In this document: one piece after another, positions 35,328-47,590 of the stretch
Layout of the letters: every line of letters begins with the position of its first letter
How positions within the stretch are numbered: the stretch's first letter is position 1
Assembly (NCBI GenBank): GCA_003255025.1
Contig: QANY01004802.1
Span: 243,909-307,908, forward strand
Length of the DNA stretch: 64,000 nucleotides
Reading direction: 5' to 3'
Origin: Datisca glomerata
Lineage: Eukaryota > Streptophyta > Magnoliopsida > Cucurbitales > Datiscaceae
Notes under the pieces: generated by a model
The model's database searches: none
What the model was told of the DNA's origin: nothing
Seen by the model: the letters and a program-made list of their open reading frames with translations, nothing else
Position numbers and translations under genes: made by a program

Positions 35328-35800
35328 TTAGGGTTGAAGTCGAACTTGACCATCTTGAAGTTCATGGACATATGACTTAACTCTCTCATGTTCTGCACGG
35401 GGAATGAATGCCTCTTCAAAAAACTGACGGTTGCTCAGTGATCCAAATACACTTGTGGGAGTTGGACCTAGTCCCATTCCACGGACTCGTCTAGGATGCT
35501 CTGGACCCATAACTTCAGAAAATGCATCTATAGGGGTGATATTATTTCCATCCTGCGTTTTTTTTGCCAAAAGTTCTTGCATTTTCTCCTACAACACAAA
35601 TAAATAATTCTATCGCATATGTGACAAATATAGTTGAAAAATTAAAAATATTGACAAATATAGACTTAAAAATAATTCTTGCAGCTCTAGAAGCAGATTC
35701 TTAATCTACCCAATTTTCATCTTTGCGTTTACTCATTTCTATGAATAGTTTAACCTCATTGGGCTTTCTCCCCAACACCTTCGTATATCATTATGTTAAA
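35328..35800 (-). pseudogene. Transposase_24 (Ptta/En/Spm) protein fragment, two exons
   Basis: The first visible exon (about 35800-35680) reads NEVKLFIEMSKRKDENWVD, then a stop, then ESASRAA. This matches the ELF..TH.RKDG.WVDE block of the family. The second (35593-35328) follows a TTGTGTTGTAG acceptor and reads AFSEVMGPEHPRRVRGMGLG, PTPTSVFG, then a helical tail. The block VMGPEH.GRVRG.G is the signature of this DNA-binding CACTA protein. One in-frame stop and the missing N-terminus mark it as broken. Confidence 0.82.
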
Positions 35801-36548
35801 AAAATTATATTTTTATCCATATTAAAATAAATCTGAACATATTATAATAGATAATTCAATACAATGAAAATCAAAGTCACAATAAAATCAGATAACAATG
35901 AAATTAGTTATTCTCAACAATAGTATTACTTTATCATTGCTGGAAATGAGATTGTATTTAAGAGCTAGGACTAACATAATAGGTGAATTTAAGAGTTAGG
36001 ACTAACATATTATGTTTGAGTTTAAGATATATCCTATTTTACTGGTTTCTTATCATTTTATTTGCTAGTACTCATTTGTAAACTGAATAAAAGTCATCGG
36101 ATTATAAAGTTTTAACTTCAAGGAGAAATATGGACTATTAGCATTTACATCCAAAAAACCCATAAATATACAACCAATGATTGAACTAAATCACATCAAA
36201 ATCGATTAACAAGGGCTCAAAAATCAGAATCGATCAACAAGGGCTGAAAAATCAAAATCAATCAACAAGGTTAGAAAATCAAAATCGATAGACAAGGGCT
36301 GGAAAATTAGCAGCAAAGCACCTTCAAGAGATAGACAGAGAGAAAATGGGCAAGTTAGAGAGAGAATCATGTCTGTACCTATAGATCACAGAGGAGCTTG
36401 CGGTGGAGGAGCTCGCGGTGGAGAAATCATGGTGGAGGAGCAACTAGGTTCGAAATCGTCTATTGCACAGAGAGAGAAAGAGTTCCGTGCGTGTTTGGGC
36501 GAAAAGAAAAATTAGGAATTTAAAAGCTTTATAGCAGCGACAATGCTT

Positions 36549-36586
36549 ATATATATATATATATATNATATATATATATATATATT
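36549..36586. repeat. (AT)n microsatellite with an N
   Basis: TATATA run with one N at 36567, inside the CACTA element. The N shows uncertain sequence, so repeat length is unreliable. Confidence 0.9.
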
Positions 36587-36869
36587 GCAAACATTTGGTG
36601 GTAGTTTTACAAAAACCGCCGGCTATATCGGCGATTTTTAAAAATCGCAACTAAAAGTTTGACCGATTTTTTTTTCTAACGATTAGCATAATCGTTGCTA
36701 TAAAACTGTCGGGGAAAATCATTTTTCTTAATCCAGAAAATGCAGGAACGACCAAACAAGAAATCCAAACTAATTATTGATAACAGTTAGATAACGCCAA
36801 CCTATTGACTTATTCAAACTAGCTAGAAAATCAAATAAAATTGCTCAAAACAGTGACACATCAACATTC

Positions 36870-37898
36870 CCTTCCCGTTAATGATGACACTTGTCCCCAG
36901 GTGCAAAATCTGGAAATTGGTTCTGCATAAAAATTAATTCTTCTCATGTTGCCTCAGTAAGTGAAAGTCCCTCCCAGTGAATTAAAACTTCTGCTTTTCC
37001 TTTCCTCTTGCCATTGTCCACCATGGCCTTTGGACATGGCGCCATTTTATCTTGAACAAGTGAAGGAAGCTGAGGTTGAATGTTGATATCAACCCCCACT
37101 TTTTCTTCAATAATGAAATTTGAAATACCAGATGTATTATAGCCTCATCTGGTAATTCCAGCTTGTATGCGACTACCCTGATGCGTTGAATTATCTTGAA
37201 AGGCCCGTAAAATCATGGAGAAAGCTTAAGATTTTTCCCTGTGGACATAGACAATGGTTGTAGCTTTAAATTGACGCAATCTCCAACGGCAAAACTCCTT
37301 CTCAGTATGCTTAGAATTATAAACCCGCTTCATCCATGCTTAAGCTTCCTTGATATTTTACTTTAATTCTTTAAGAATCACATCCCTATGTAACAATTCC
37401 TCCTCCATAGCAGCTACCTTAGCAGTCTCGGGCACATAAGCCAATAGACTAGGCGAACTTTGTTCATTACTTCAAATGGACTTTTCTTAAGAGTTGAGTG
37501 CAACTGGTATTATAGCAATACTCAACCTAAGCTAACCAACGCACTCATTGTTTAGGTTGTGAGCTTGTGAAACAATGAATGTACATTTCAACAATTCGAT
37601 TCACCGCCTCACTTTGGCCGTCCGTTTGAAGGTGATAACAGAACTAAAGTTAAAACCGGTTTTCGTTTAATCGGAACAGCTATGTCCAAAAATGACTTGT
37701 AAATGTTGAATCTCTATAACATTCAATAGACATTGGCATGCCGTGTAATCTAAATATATGATCAAAGAAGTTTTGTGCAACACTTATGGCTGTATATTGA
37801 TGTGAGATTGCAATAAAATGTGCATACTTTCATAACCAATCAACTATGACAAATATCGTATATTTAACTCTAGAATTTGGCAGCCTATCGATGAAATT
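36870..37898 (-). mobile_element. Chromovirus (gypsy), 3' part: integrase end and chromodomain
   Basis: On minus from 37898: NFIDRLPNSRVKYTIFVIVD, WLWKYAHFIAISHQYTA and HIFRLHGMPMSI, the catalytic core of a gypsy integrase after its first Asp block. Then, in broken frames near 37050-36900, KGKAEVLIHWEGLSLTEAT and QNQFPDFAPGDK form a chromodomain. This places the element among plant chromoviruses (Tekay/Reina/CRM group). Its upstream part is at 50004-52609, separated by the Athila-like insertion. The 3' LTR is not recognisable; the second CACTA element ends just to the left. Confidence 0.85.
37894..37898. repeat. Target-site duplication, left (AAATT)
   Basis: Pairs with AAATC at 50004-50008. 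The chromovirus codons read across the two copies (GGATTTCATCG on minus) show the original was AAATC and that the left copy mutated. Confidence 0.8.
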
Positions 37899-39275
37899 TG
37901 TTATGTGTAACATGTACGTAAGTGCATGTTCCATTAACAAAGTAATAAAGTGATAAATGAGTATCATTCTTCACAGGGATGGATGAAAAACAAAACAACT
38001 AAGCACAACAATAGTTCTGAGTTTAATTAATCTAAAGAATAAACTAAAGAGTATTAATCTAAGTGAGGTAATTCCCACCAACACTTGCGAATGTTGGGTA
38101 CAAAACAGAGTAACACAGATGTACTCAATGGTGAAATGAGCTAGGATGGTTAAGTCTCCCTATTATAAATATCCGTAATCAAATCTGTTCAATCTACTAA
38201 AACTTCTTATTAGCATTAACCCCAACTCAATACGTGCAATAGATTTACATCCTCGCAACTGTTAACTCTAACCTTATCTAACTTATTCCTAAGTTAACGT
38301 GAAATATAATTACTTACCATACATTCCAGTTGATTGGTTTACAGGGTGAGCACATATGACTATATTCCTCACTAAATACTTAGATCTATGAGATGCAAGT
38401 ATCAAGTATCATTCAAGCTAAGTCCATTGGATTAAACCCTACCAGTATTCAACCCAACTTATATCTTAGGATGGCCAGTCAGTAATAAGAATGAGCATTA
38501 AATAAACCTTGAATGAAATGCTATTAAGAAATGGGCAAATTGAACTTCATTAATTAAGAATAAAAACTTTAAAGTTCATTAACCATACCAACTTAAGAGT
38601 TTTAGCACATATCAAGCTTAAGAGAAAATTTAAATACAACCATAGCCATTGCCAAGCTTACAGGAATAGAATTTAGAAAAGAAGATACAGTAAATTAAAG
38701 AACGACAACGATGAAAATAGAGTGAAGAATAAATGAATATCCTCTTTCTTTGTCTTCTTGCTCACATCCTTTCTTTATTTTTTTGTCCATTTCCTTTCTT
38801 TCCTTCTCTACAAAATGTTCCATGATTCTAAGCAAAGGTGTCGGCTCTCCCACCTAGAAGGCGTACTTGTTATAAATGGAGCCTCAAAATTAGGGCTTCA
38901 ACTTCCAATAGGGACACTTGTCGAGCACCAGCCCAGCGGGGACCACAATTAAAGTGCTAGCGCCATCTGGGTAACTCACTTTTGGGACCAACTGGACTAA
39001 ATGACAAAGTCCATGCCATGTGTACATATGTGCTGCCATAGCGATATATATTTTCATGTTGTAGCATCCTCTTCAGTCACTGCCCTTCCAAGAATCATTA
39101 TACAAAAATTAATCCTTATACTTAAATTGCCCAAAATCTACCAATTAAGCTAGAAAGACAACAAACAATAAGACAATGACACAAATAAGACTAAAAATCG
39201 AAGCATCACCCTAAGATTACCAATGAATTAAACTTGAAAATGCAAGGATGACTCTAATTTCTTAGAGTTATCACA
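37899..39275 (-). repeat. 3' LTR of Athila-like element (1377 bp)
   Basis: Plus start TGTTATGTGTAACATGTACG, plus end CTTAGAGTTATCACA. It aligns along its length with 47769-50003 apart from the mitochondrial insertion there. On minus it begins TGTGATAACTC right after the polypurine tract. Confidence 0.92.
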
Positions 39276-40700
39276 CCCCTAAACTTAGTACATTACTCGT
39301 CCTCGAGTGATGATGACTAAGACAACTAAATAACTAGACTATAATACAGAAGACACCTACCCTCCACCTACCAAGCTCTGCCTTAAATGCAAGTAAGGAA
39401 TCTAAGCCCCTAAAAATAACATGCTCAACAACACATATCATGCCAAAGAGAAGATTAAACTTTTACTCTCAAACTTGTTGAATTGGATGCAAACCTAATT
39501 CCTTTAGTGAGTGTGTGCTAGAAAATAGAGTTGCTCTCTCAAATTTCTTAAGCTACTTTTAACAGAGATCATAGGTTTAGTTTAATGCTTAAACAAGAAA
39601 ACTCAGCCCAACATTCAAACAACAAGTAGTGTGAAGCTTATTGAACAGGGGGACACAATTACATATATGAAGCACACAATGAGAAAATTTAAGTGTTGAG
39701 TTGCATTCATCTTAATCCATTGAGTTTATAATTATTTCCAATAACATTCTTATGTTTTGTTTTCTTCTTTTTTTATAAGGTTAGAGTACCTCTCATGTTG
39801 CACTGTCTTTTTACGCGAATGACAATACTTGTGGTGAAGACACCCGATTACTCAGCAATGCAACAACCAAGGCTTCTAAAACTTGTTTTTGCTTTTACTA
39901 CAGCATGCTCATATCTCTAGCTACCTTTTGACGCTAATGGCAACACTTGTGGTGAAGACACCCGGTTACTCAATAGCCTAAGACAGAGGAGCCATTCTAA
40001 CATTTCTTTCTTCTCTTTCAAACATGATATTCTTCTTTTATGTCAATGGAGCAGCAAGATTACATAAAAATTTCTAATGAAAATCCCCCCAAACATGAGT
40101 ATTGACCATTATGAACTTGCTACAACATTGTTTTCCTGAAATTCTAAGTGCCAGAATGAACATTAAGCCTAACTCATATTTAAAGTAACATAAAACCTCA
40201 AAAGTAGCTAACTCATTGTCTAAGTACAAAAGATAAGAATTAGGCTATACACTTCTAAATTCAACGTTATTCAAGGGCAAAATGTCATTTTCATTTTTTC
40301 ATTTTTTAAATTTTATTTATTGTGAAAATTACTTTAGGGCCTCAATTAAAAGCCAACATTAAAAATCAAAACTTATAACCTAAAACATGCAAGGAAAGAT
40401 AAACTACCAAGAAAGGGCATAGGACCCTCTCACCCAAACTTAAAAATTACAGTATCCTCATTGCACCAAAGAAATACAAAAACAAAATATACCATAAACC
40501 AGAATTAAAAATATCCAAATATACCAAGACATAATTCACCAGTAGCCAAATGGAGAGTAATAAGAAACATAAAGTAACAAAATGAAAGGAGTCATATAGG
40601 AACTCCCATGATGCTGATGTAGCTGTTCAGTAGCCTCTATTACTTTGATGAACTCCTGAGCTGTCCTCTTCTTTTAGTGGCAGCTTGGAGATTAGATAAC
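39276..40700 (-). other. Non-coding 3' tract of Athila-like element
   Basis: It begins with the polypurine tract (complement of CCCCTA at 39276-39281). No ORF. It holds a direct repeat about 115 bases apart: CACTTGTGGTGAAGACACCC occurs near 39825 (one base different) and near 39933, each followed by G.TTACTCA. Long non-coding tracts before the 3' LTR are usual in this lineage. Confidence 0.7.
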
Positions 40701-40722
40701 CTCTTCTACATAGTTTAATCTC

Positions 40723-41031
40723 CTAGTGGATTTTGTCTCTGAGGGTCCTCTCCTTTTCAGCCGTTTTTAATTTCTTTTTAGCAATGACACTTGACTCGAG
40801 CTGTGCTGCATCTTTATTTTTTTCAAAAGATATCCCTTTAGATTTTACAACCTTAGAGGTCTCTTCCTCTCTCTCTATTGACTGCTTCTCAAGGCTGGGT
40901 GTGAATAGCTTTCTCTTTCCTTTTTCTTCCTTCTTTTTGGCAGATTGCTTTGGGTGGCGGGTTTGGCAATTCTTCTTCCTTACTTTTCTCAATTTCTTCT
41001 TCATGTTGCTCTTCTCCTTCTTCCTCCTCAC
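40723..41031 (-). pseudogene. Lys/Glu-rich tail of the Athila extra ORF
   Basis: The minus frame is made mostly of Lys, Arg and Glu (RRKKEKSNMKKKLRKVRKKN and similar). It is preceded at 41031-41160 by a Glu/Asp-rich stretch seen as Ser/Leu on the opposite strand. Its position downstream of the PF20167-like domain suggests it is the charged C-terminus of the same protein. The low complexity gives no function. Confidence 0.45.
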
Positions 41032-41249
41032 TTACCTCTTTTTCTTCCCCATTTCTCTCATTTTCTTCTTCAGCTTCCTCCTCTTCACTTTCATCTTCAT
41101 CCTCCTCATCCTTAATTCTTCTTGATCCTCTTCATTTTCAACTTACTCTTCTTATGTGGTCTCATCACCTTCTAGGGATACATAATCTTACCTTAGCTAC
41201 TCCTCTACAGCCTACTCATCCTTTGCCTTCCCTTCATCCTCAATCTTCC

Positions 41250-42450
41250 AGAGACGAAGAATCGCCTCGAGGAAATGAGGCAATGGCCAAGTAAGCTTTA
41301 TGAAATTCTTTTGAGGCTTTTATGCAACGCATGAACCCAAGTATGAGCATACTCTTAGTATGCTTGATGTTGATGCTCAAGTTGCAATAGCAACTTCCAG
41401 GTCCTTTTCTAAAGGGCTTCATGCTGAGCAAACTTCTCATTAAGTGTTTTCAATGCTTGATCAAGGTTAGTGGTAGCCATTATTGCCTTCTTCTTAGAAG
41501 CTTGCTTTGAAGATGATGGCTCCTCCAAGTCCTTGCCATTTTCTTCTACAAATCGCGCTACAACAGTAAGGGTGATGGCCCCATGATTAATAAGTTTTTC
41601 CTCGTCACTGAAAAAAATGTACATAGCACAACTTAGTAATCAAACAAGTGAAAGATAACCATCTAATCTTTTTACCGCAGGAATACGTATCTCTCGAGAA
41701 ATTATACGACCAACATTAATTGACTATTTATTTAGCAAAGCATGTAAGAGAACTAATCTTTCATGAGTAACAATTTGAATGTGTGTGGTGGGTGTTATGG
41801 TAGTTCAAATAAAGTGGTACCAAACTTTAGCCCTAGGCTTTAGAGCCAACCTAAGACACGTCCTTACCCATTTATAAGAGACACTATGCCAGATAGTTCC
41901 CGTGATAATGAACTCTTTTAAAATAGCATTCAACTTTACCTCAGTAACAACCTTAGCGAGAACAAAATATTCATCCTCAAAATCAAGTAAATCATAGATA
42001 GAATTTATTGCTTCAGAAGTGAATGGAATGATAGTACCTCTTACCATGACTGTAGTTTGCTCATGGTTAAGCAGGTTTGCATAGAACTCTCTTACCATAA
42101 GGATGGCAATGCTCTCAGAATGGGCACCAAATCTTCTTCAGTTCCTCTGCGTAATGATGGCTACTATATCTTTAGGAAGCCCGAGAGAGGGGATGAGCTC
42201 TATCAGAAATGATTTCTCTTCATGGAATTTTTTAACACGGATTTCTTCCTTGTACCTCTACTCTGCTTTTTCACGTACAAACTTCTCGGTTACTATGTAA
42301 TTCTTTGCGGGTCACTTTTTCTTCATCTTTTCTTTGAAATGGAAGAAGGCTTTCTAAGGAATGGAGATGGGATTTAGGGTTTTCAAAGTGAGACATATGG
42401 CTTCGATAAGAAAGAAGAAGATGGAAGGCTTTTGGTTTGCAAAGGGGTTG
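41250..42450 (-). pseudogene. Extra ORF after pol, Transposase_32-like (PF20167) domain
   Basis: On minus, 42098-41805 reads MVREFYANLLNHEQTTVMVR, GTIIPFTSEAINSIYDLLDF, EDEYFV, then a Lys/Val-rich part and WHSVSYKWVRTCLRLALKPR-type sequence. This is the putative plant transposon protein domain that sits downstream of pol in Athila-type and related elements. A second block (41624-41250) is a coiled-coil-like tail with SSSKQASKKKA. The N-terminal part (42450-42100) includes a charged start. The place of the ORF is that of env in retroviruses, but I see no membrane segments and no known role. Broken by several stops. Confidence 0.7.
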
Positions 42451-43059
42451 TGTGTTGAGAATGGCTTTGGGCTTTTAAATTTAAATCCTCCGCAGCCCTT
42501 CCCTAGCTTGCCGGGTGTTTGTTTCCACCGATGATTCAGCTAAATTTTTTAGAAAGAAGGATGCTTTGCGGGTGGAAATTCAAAATTTTGGCGAAATTCC
42601 TGTGATTTGTTATTTAAAGTGCGAATATCTTGCGACATTTCAATTAAGCTGGCACTTATATATTGTATCTTTTTTTTCATGGCTCTGCATCAAGGAATTC
42701 CTAACATGCCCTTTTGTGCTCTATAATTGTACCTTCATGTGATAAAAAATCACACAAGATCTTTTTTTAGCTAGGATATTAAAATTAAATGAGGATACTC
42801 CTATCAACAAAGAATATTCGTTATTAATGATATGAATAAGGAAATAAGTTATAAAGTGAGATATTCTAGCCTTAATTAAACTAAATCAAGTAAAATTAAA
42901 TTGAACTAAAATGGAAATGAATTAAAAACATAATCTCCCTAGGTTACCTCCTATAAGCGCTTAGGTCAAAGTCCTTAGCTAGCTTGGGCTACTTTTTCAC
43001 GGGTCTTTGAGTTGGGTTGATGTCTTCATCTTGTCTATCTCATCGCCCCAATATTGCTA

Positions 43060-44130
43060 TACTTTTTAACCATTAACCTCGAACTCTCTTCCATTCTTCT
43101 CATCAAGAAAGTTAACTCTATATGGGTACAGTTTGACCAACTTAAATGGGCCAAACCACCTTGATTTCAACTTTATAGGAAATAACTTGAGCCTAGAGAT
43201 AAATAATAAGACTTGGGCTCCTAGTTCTAGATCTCGGCCATAATTCATTTATCGTGTCACTTCTTGGTCTTCTCTTAATAAAGCCTTGCACTCTCGTATG
43301 AAAATAGTCTAAATTCATCCAGCTCATTAACTGTAAGATCCTATTTTCTCCAACGATTTGCAAATCTAGATTTATCTTTTTAACAGCCCAAAAGACTTTA
43401 TGTTGTAGCTCTAATGACAAGTGGCAAGCTTTGCCAAAGAATAGTCTGTATAGAGACATTTCCAAAGAAATATTGAATGTTGTTCTATAGGTCCATAATG
43501 CATCATCAAGCCTAAGAGACCAATCTTTCCTGTTTGGGTTGGCCACCTTTTCCAATATTCTTTTGATTTCTCTATTTGACAACTTTATTTGCCCACTAGC
43601 ATGAGGATAATAAGCTGTAACAACCTTGTACTTCACTCTATATTTGGCTAAAAGTCCTTCAAAAAGCCTATTGCATAAATATTTTCCTTCATCGCTAATG
43701 ATAGCCGTAGGAGTTCCAAATCTTATAAAAATATTATTTTAAAGGAATTTAACCATTACTTTTGCATCATTTGTTGCCAAGGCAGAAGCTTCTACCCACT
43801 TCACATAGTCCACTACCACAAAGATATAGATATTTCTAAATGAAGGTGGAAATGGTCCCATGAAATTTATCCTCATACATCAAAAAGTTCAACCTCCAAA
43901 ATGCTGCTAAGGGGCATCTATTGCCTCTGTGACATGCTCCCGGTCTTTTGACATCTGTTATAGCATTTTTCCACTTCATGAGCATCTTTTAAAATTGAAG
44001 GCCAATAGTAACCATATTGAACCATCTTAGCTGTTGTTTCTAAGCCTAAAAAATGTCCTCCATAGAGAGAAAAGTGGCATTGCTGCAATATGCTCTGAAT
44101 TTTCTCTTCAAGAACACATCTCATAAAGAC
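43060..44130 (-). pseudogene. Athila integrase remnant
   Basis: The zinc-binding part (44124-43918) shows CHFSLYGGHFLGLETTAKMV, then YGYYWPSILKDA and CYNRCQKTGS, the HHCC pattern. The core is partly lost to frameshifts at 43900-43640. It resumes at 43636 with [40 protein letters not shown] and [20 protein letters not shown]. The C-terminal domain (43248-43066) is [20 protein letters not shown]. The frames shift at least three times. Confidence 0.88.
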
Positions 44131-44359
44131 TTGGTCAGGTCATTGCTTGTAGAGATAAGGGTCATCCCAGTAGTAAGTCTTGACTTGTTGGAAAAAAAAA
44201 TTTCACTTGTTGTGAGATGAGATCAGGAGGTAGCACTCTATTTGCCAGATTCACTATATCTCCATACAAATGGACTTCCACTTGCAAAATTGTCAGGTGT
44301 TGCTAATCTGGAAAAGTTTCGGTAATGGCTAGGTCTATGGTATCATCTTTTCCAGTCTC

Positions 44360-45480
44360 CAACATTGACAAATGGTCTGCCACTTGGTTCTCTGTATCTT
44401 TTCTGTCCTTGATTTCAAGATCAAAATTGTTGGAGCAATAAAATCTACCTGATCACCCTAGGCTTTGTATCCTTCTTTGAAATCAAGTACTTAATAGCTA
44501 AGTGGTTATTAGTATACATAATAACTTTGGTGCCAATAAAATATGTCTAAATTTATCAAAGGTATGCACAACAACTAATAACTCCTTTTTAGTGGTAGTG
44601 TAATTCAACTGTACATCTGTAAGTGTCCTACTAGCATAGTAAATTAAATGAAAAAAATTTCATTTTCTTTGCCCTAAAACAACTCCCACTGCATAGCCAC
44701 TAGCAAAACACATCAATTCAATAAAAGTATGTCTATAATAATCAATAAATTCAAATGCTCTATTGTTTTCAAGTAACATGCATAAATGTTTTGATATTTT
44801 GGAAAAATCTTTGGCAAACCTTCTATAAAATCTAGTATTTCCTAGAAAACTTCTGAAGTCTTTTACTGAAGTGGGGACAATGAGTTCTTAAATTATTTCA
44901 ATTTTTTCCCTATCTACTTCAAAGCCATTCATAGCACTCAATGAACTAGGACAATTCGCTCTTGCACCATAAAGTGACATTTCTCCTAGTTTAGAATCAT
45001 ATTGATTTCTCCACATCTCTCTAAGACTCTCTCAATGTTAGACAAACATTCTTAATATGATTTACCAAAAATTGAAAAAATCATCCATAAAATACCTTAG
45101 AGTTTGCTCCACCATGTCTATAATAATGGCCATCATATACCTTTGAGATGTTGTTGGAGCTTTGCAGGGTCCAAATGGCATTCTCATGAAAGCAAAGGCC
45201 CCATTGGGAGAAGTGAAAATAGTTTCTCTCTTGGTCTTCAGGTCTTATAGCTATTCGATTATAGCCTGAGTACCCATCCAAGAAATAGTCGTACTCCTTG
45301 CCTGCAAGTCTGTCCAACATTGGGTTATAAAGGGTAGATGAAAATGATCTTTTCTGGTGGCCTTGTTCAATTTCCTATAATCTATGCCTACCCTCCAACC
45401 AGTCACCGTCTTTGTTGAAATCAACTCATTGTACTCATTTACTATCACAATCACTCCTCCTTTCTTTGGCACACCTTAAA
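44360..45480 (-). pseudogene. Athila reverse transcriptase and RNase H remnant
   Basis: The RT start KKGGVIVIVNEYNELISTKT, then GWRVGIDYRKLNKATRKDHF (45472-45320) and FLDGYSGYNRIAIRPEDQE (45290-45210). The active site reads LRYFMDDF near 45110-45080 in another frame, so FMDD is still visible. RNase H blocks (KFVVYTDH-like and ..AIKYLISKKDTKP.-like words) lie in 44780-44400 in several frames. Multiple stops. Confidence 0.82.
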
Positions 45481-45799
45481 CAGGACTGATCCAAGCACTG
45501 AAAATATGGTAAATGATCCCTACATAAAACCAATTGATTATCTTTTTATTTTCACAACCACTTTCATGATAGGGTTTAACCTCATTTGCTGCTCTATGGA
45601 GCTACTACTTCTCTCTTTAAGTAGTATTTTATGCATGCATAGAGAGGGGCTTATAGGAACTTCTCTATTTGCTTCATAGTCCAAAATTATAAAACCTACT
45701 AGGAATATAAAGTTATCCACTTATGCCAATACATCTTCTATCTTACATTCTGGATACATATAGGATCTATTAGCTAGTTGCAAGGTAATTGTTGTTGGC

Positions 45800-46060
45800 C
45801 AAGCTTTTCATATTCATTACTTCCTGAAAATAGACAATGGCATTAGGTTGATACGTGCTTCTGATTCACATAGAGCTATTCTATAGTGAGTTTTACCAAT
45901 TATACAAGGAATAATAAAGCTTTCATGATCTTTAAGCTGTGGTGGAATCTCGTTCAGTAGGATTAGGCTGCATTCATGTGTGAAGGTTATAGTCTCAAAT
46001 TCTCCTAGCCTTCTCCTTTTAGTTAATATGTCTTTTATAAACTTAACATAGTTTAGCATC
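45800..46060 (-). pseudogene. Athila protease remnant with altered active site
   Basis: Reads YVKFIKDILTKRRRLGEFET, then LNEIPPQLKDHESFIIPCII, then ALCESEARINLMPLSIFRK. Relatives have C-D-L/S-G-A-S-I-N-L-M-P at the active site; here it is C-E-S-E-A-R-I-N-L-M-P, so the catalytic Asp and the Gly are both replaced. This alone would disable the enzyme. Confidence 0.85.
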
Positions 46061-46399
46061 TACTGCAAAGCTTCTACCAAATGTATGTTTATATGAAGTT
46101 GTTTCAGCATGTCCAAAAATTTATTGAACTGACCATTTAATTTGTTCTTTTGCATCCTTTGAGGAAATGATGGTAAAGGCCTTTCTACTGTGTCTTCCAA
46201 TGCTTGCTCTGGAGGTTTAGGTGCTATAGTGGTAGGCTGCTCTGCTGCAACTCTTAGCTGGCTTGCTTCTATGTTTGAATTTTCAGGTTGAATCTCTGGT
46301 CTATCAATTGGTTATGCTACCACCTTACCACTTCTCAAATGTATTGCCTTGTAGTGTTCATTTCCCTCTCTTATAAGATTTTTAATATTACTAGGCAAA

Positions 46400-47590
46400 A
46401 TACCTTGAGGTCTAGTATTTAATGCATTGGCCAATTGTCTTACTTGATTTTCTAAGTTCATGAGAGATGTTGCTTGACTCTGAATCATTATAGATTAATT
46501 CTGGATCATTGACTATTTCTTTGTTATGTATTCTTTCAAAAGGTACTCTAATGTAACATGCCGCTCTTTTGGTGTTGGCTTTTGTGCTTGATCTTGGTGT
46601 GTAAAACCAAAAGGATACGTTGGTTTGCTTTGTGAGTTTGATGACCCTGCACCGTGATTGCTCCAAGAGAAACTAGGGTGCTGCCTCCTGCCAGGATTGT
46701 AGGTGTTGGAGTAAGTGTTGTTATGATTAATTCTGTTAAAATTCCCCACATAGTTCACTGAAGATGGATTTTCTAAGCAACTTTCAAATAAATTCTATTC
46801 ACTACAATAAATATACGATTCCTCTACCACTTTGCTCACAGATTGTTGCATTCCATGATTTTGATTCTGACTTACTGTGGATGCCATACTCAGAGTCTTA
46901 ATCATGTTGGTTAATGAAGATACTTGAGCTATTAAAGCTGTATACATCTACATCATGTATCCTTACAACTCTTTTTCTTGTTACTGCTCTAGCAGTTGGC
47001 CATTGATAGTTGTTGCATGATATTCTCTCTAAAATCTCACAAGCCTAATTATAAGACAGAAAAAATGGCTCCATTTGCTAAAACATCAACCATCGATCCT
47101 GTAGAAAAATTTAACCCATTATGTAGACATTTTCCTAACAACTCTTTGAATCTTTCACATGCCTCATATAAGGATTCATCATCCAATTGATGAAAAAAGG
47201 AAATCACATTTCTTAATTTGACATTCTTTGTAGGTGGAAAATACTTCATCAAAAATCTTCCAGCAAGGTCATTCCTAGTGCTAATAGAATCTGGAGAAAG
47301 AATTCAAAAAAGCTTTAACTCTATCCATTAATGAGTAAGGAAATAGCCTCATCCTTAAGGCATCTTCTGAAGCTCTAGGTATTTTGAATGCATCACTGAC
47401 TTCCATGAAGAGTCTTAAGTGCATGAGAGAATCTCTCCCTGTCATCGGCCATCACTATGACATTGTTGCATTATTAGCTTGGTTCACATGTTGATTTTGG
47501 TTATCATTCAAAATCATTCATTCTTCATTAGGTGTCATCTCTCTCATTGCAGTCAATCTTATATGATATCTTCTCAATTGTCTTAGAGTC
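46400..47590 (-). pseudogene. Athila gag remnant
   Basis: The capsid part (47252-47049) reads KYFPPTKNVKLRNVISFFHQ, LDDESLYEACERFKELLGKC, matching the Retrotrans_gag core (..FPP.K...LR..I..F.Q...ESLYEAWERYKELLR.CP). The C-terminal part (46758-46513) reads NYVGNFNRINHNNTYSNTYN and PGRRQHPSFSW. Frames are broken between them. Confidence 0.88.

Larger units (their letters stand above)
34511..36730 (-). mobile_element. Second CACTA element, damaged right end
   Basis: The left end starts CACTACAAGAAATATGGTTT. Subterminal DNA (34545-34850) is packed with CCGCC/GGCGG words such as CCGACGGTTGCAAAACCACC and GGCGGTTCAAACGCC. The right side (36590-36730) carries the same kind of words in reverse (GTTTTACAAAAACCGCCGGC, AACTGTCGGGGAAAATC). 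It ends in ATTTTTCTTAATCC where ATTTCTTGTAGTG is expected, so the terminal bases were lost. The subterminal words differ from those of the element ending at 34347, so this is a separate family. It contains a TNP1/Transposase_24-like gene and no TNP2. Confidence 0.8.

Noticed and set aside
38758..38952. 64-codon plus ORF
   Set aside because: It lies inside the Athila 3' LTR and is not conserved as an ORF in the other LTR copy.
40733..41294. Two plus-strand ORFs rich in Ser, Leu and Phe
   Set aside because: They are the antisense of the Lys/Glu-rich tail of the Athila extra ORF and carry no motif.
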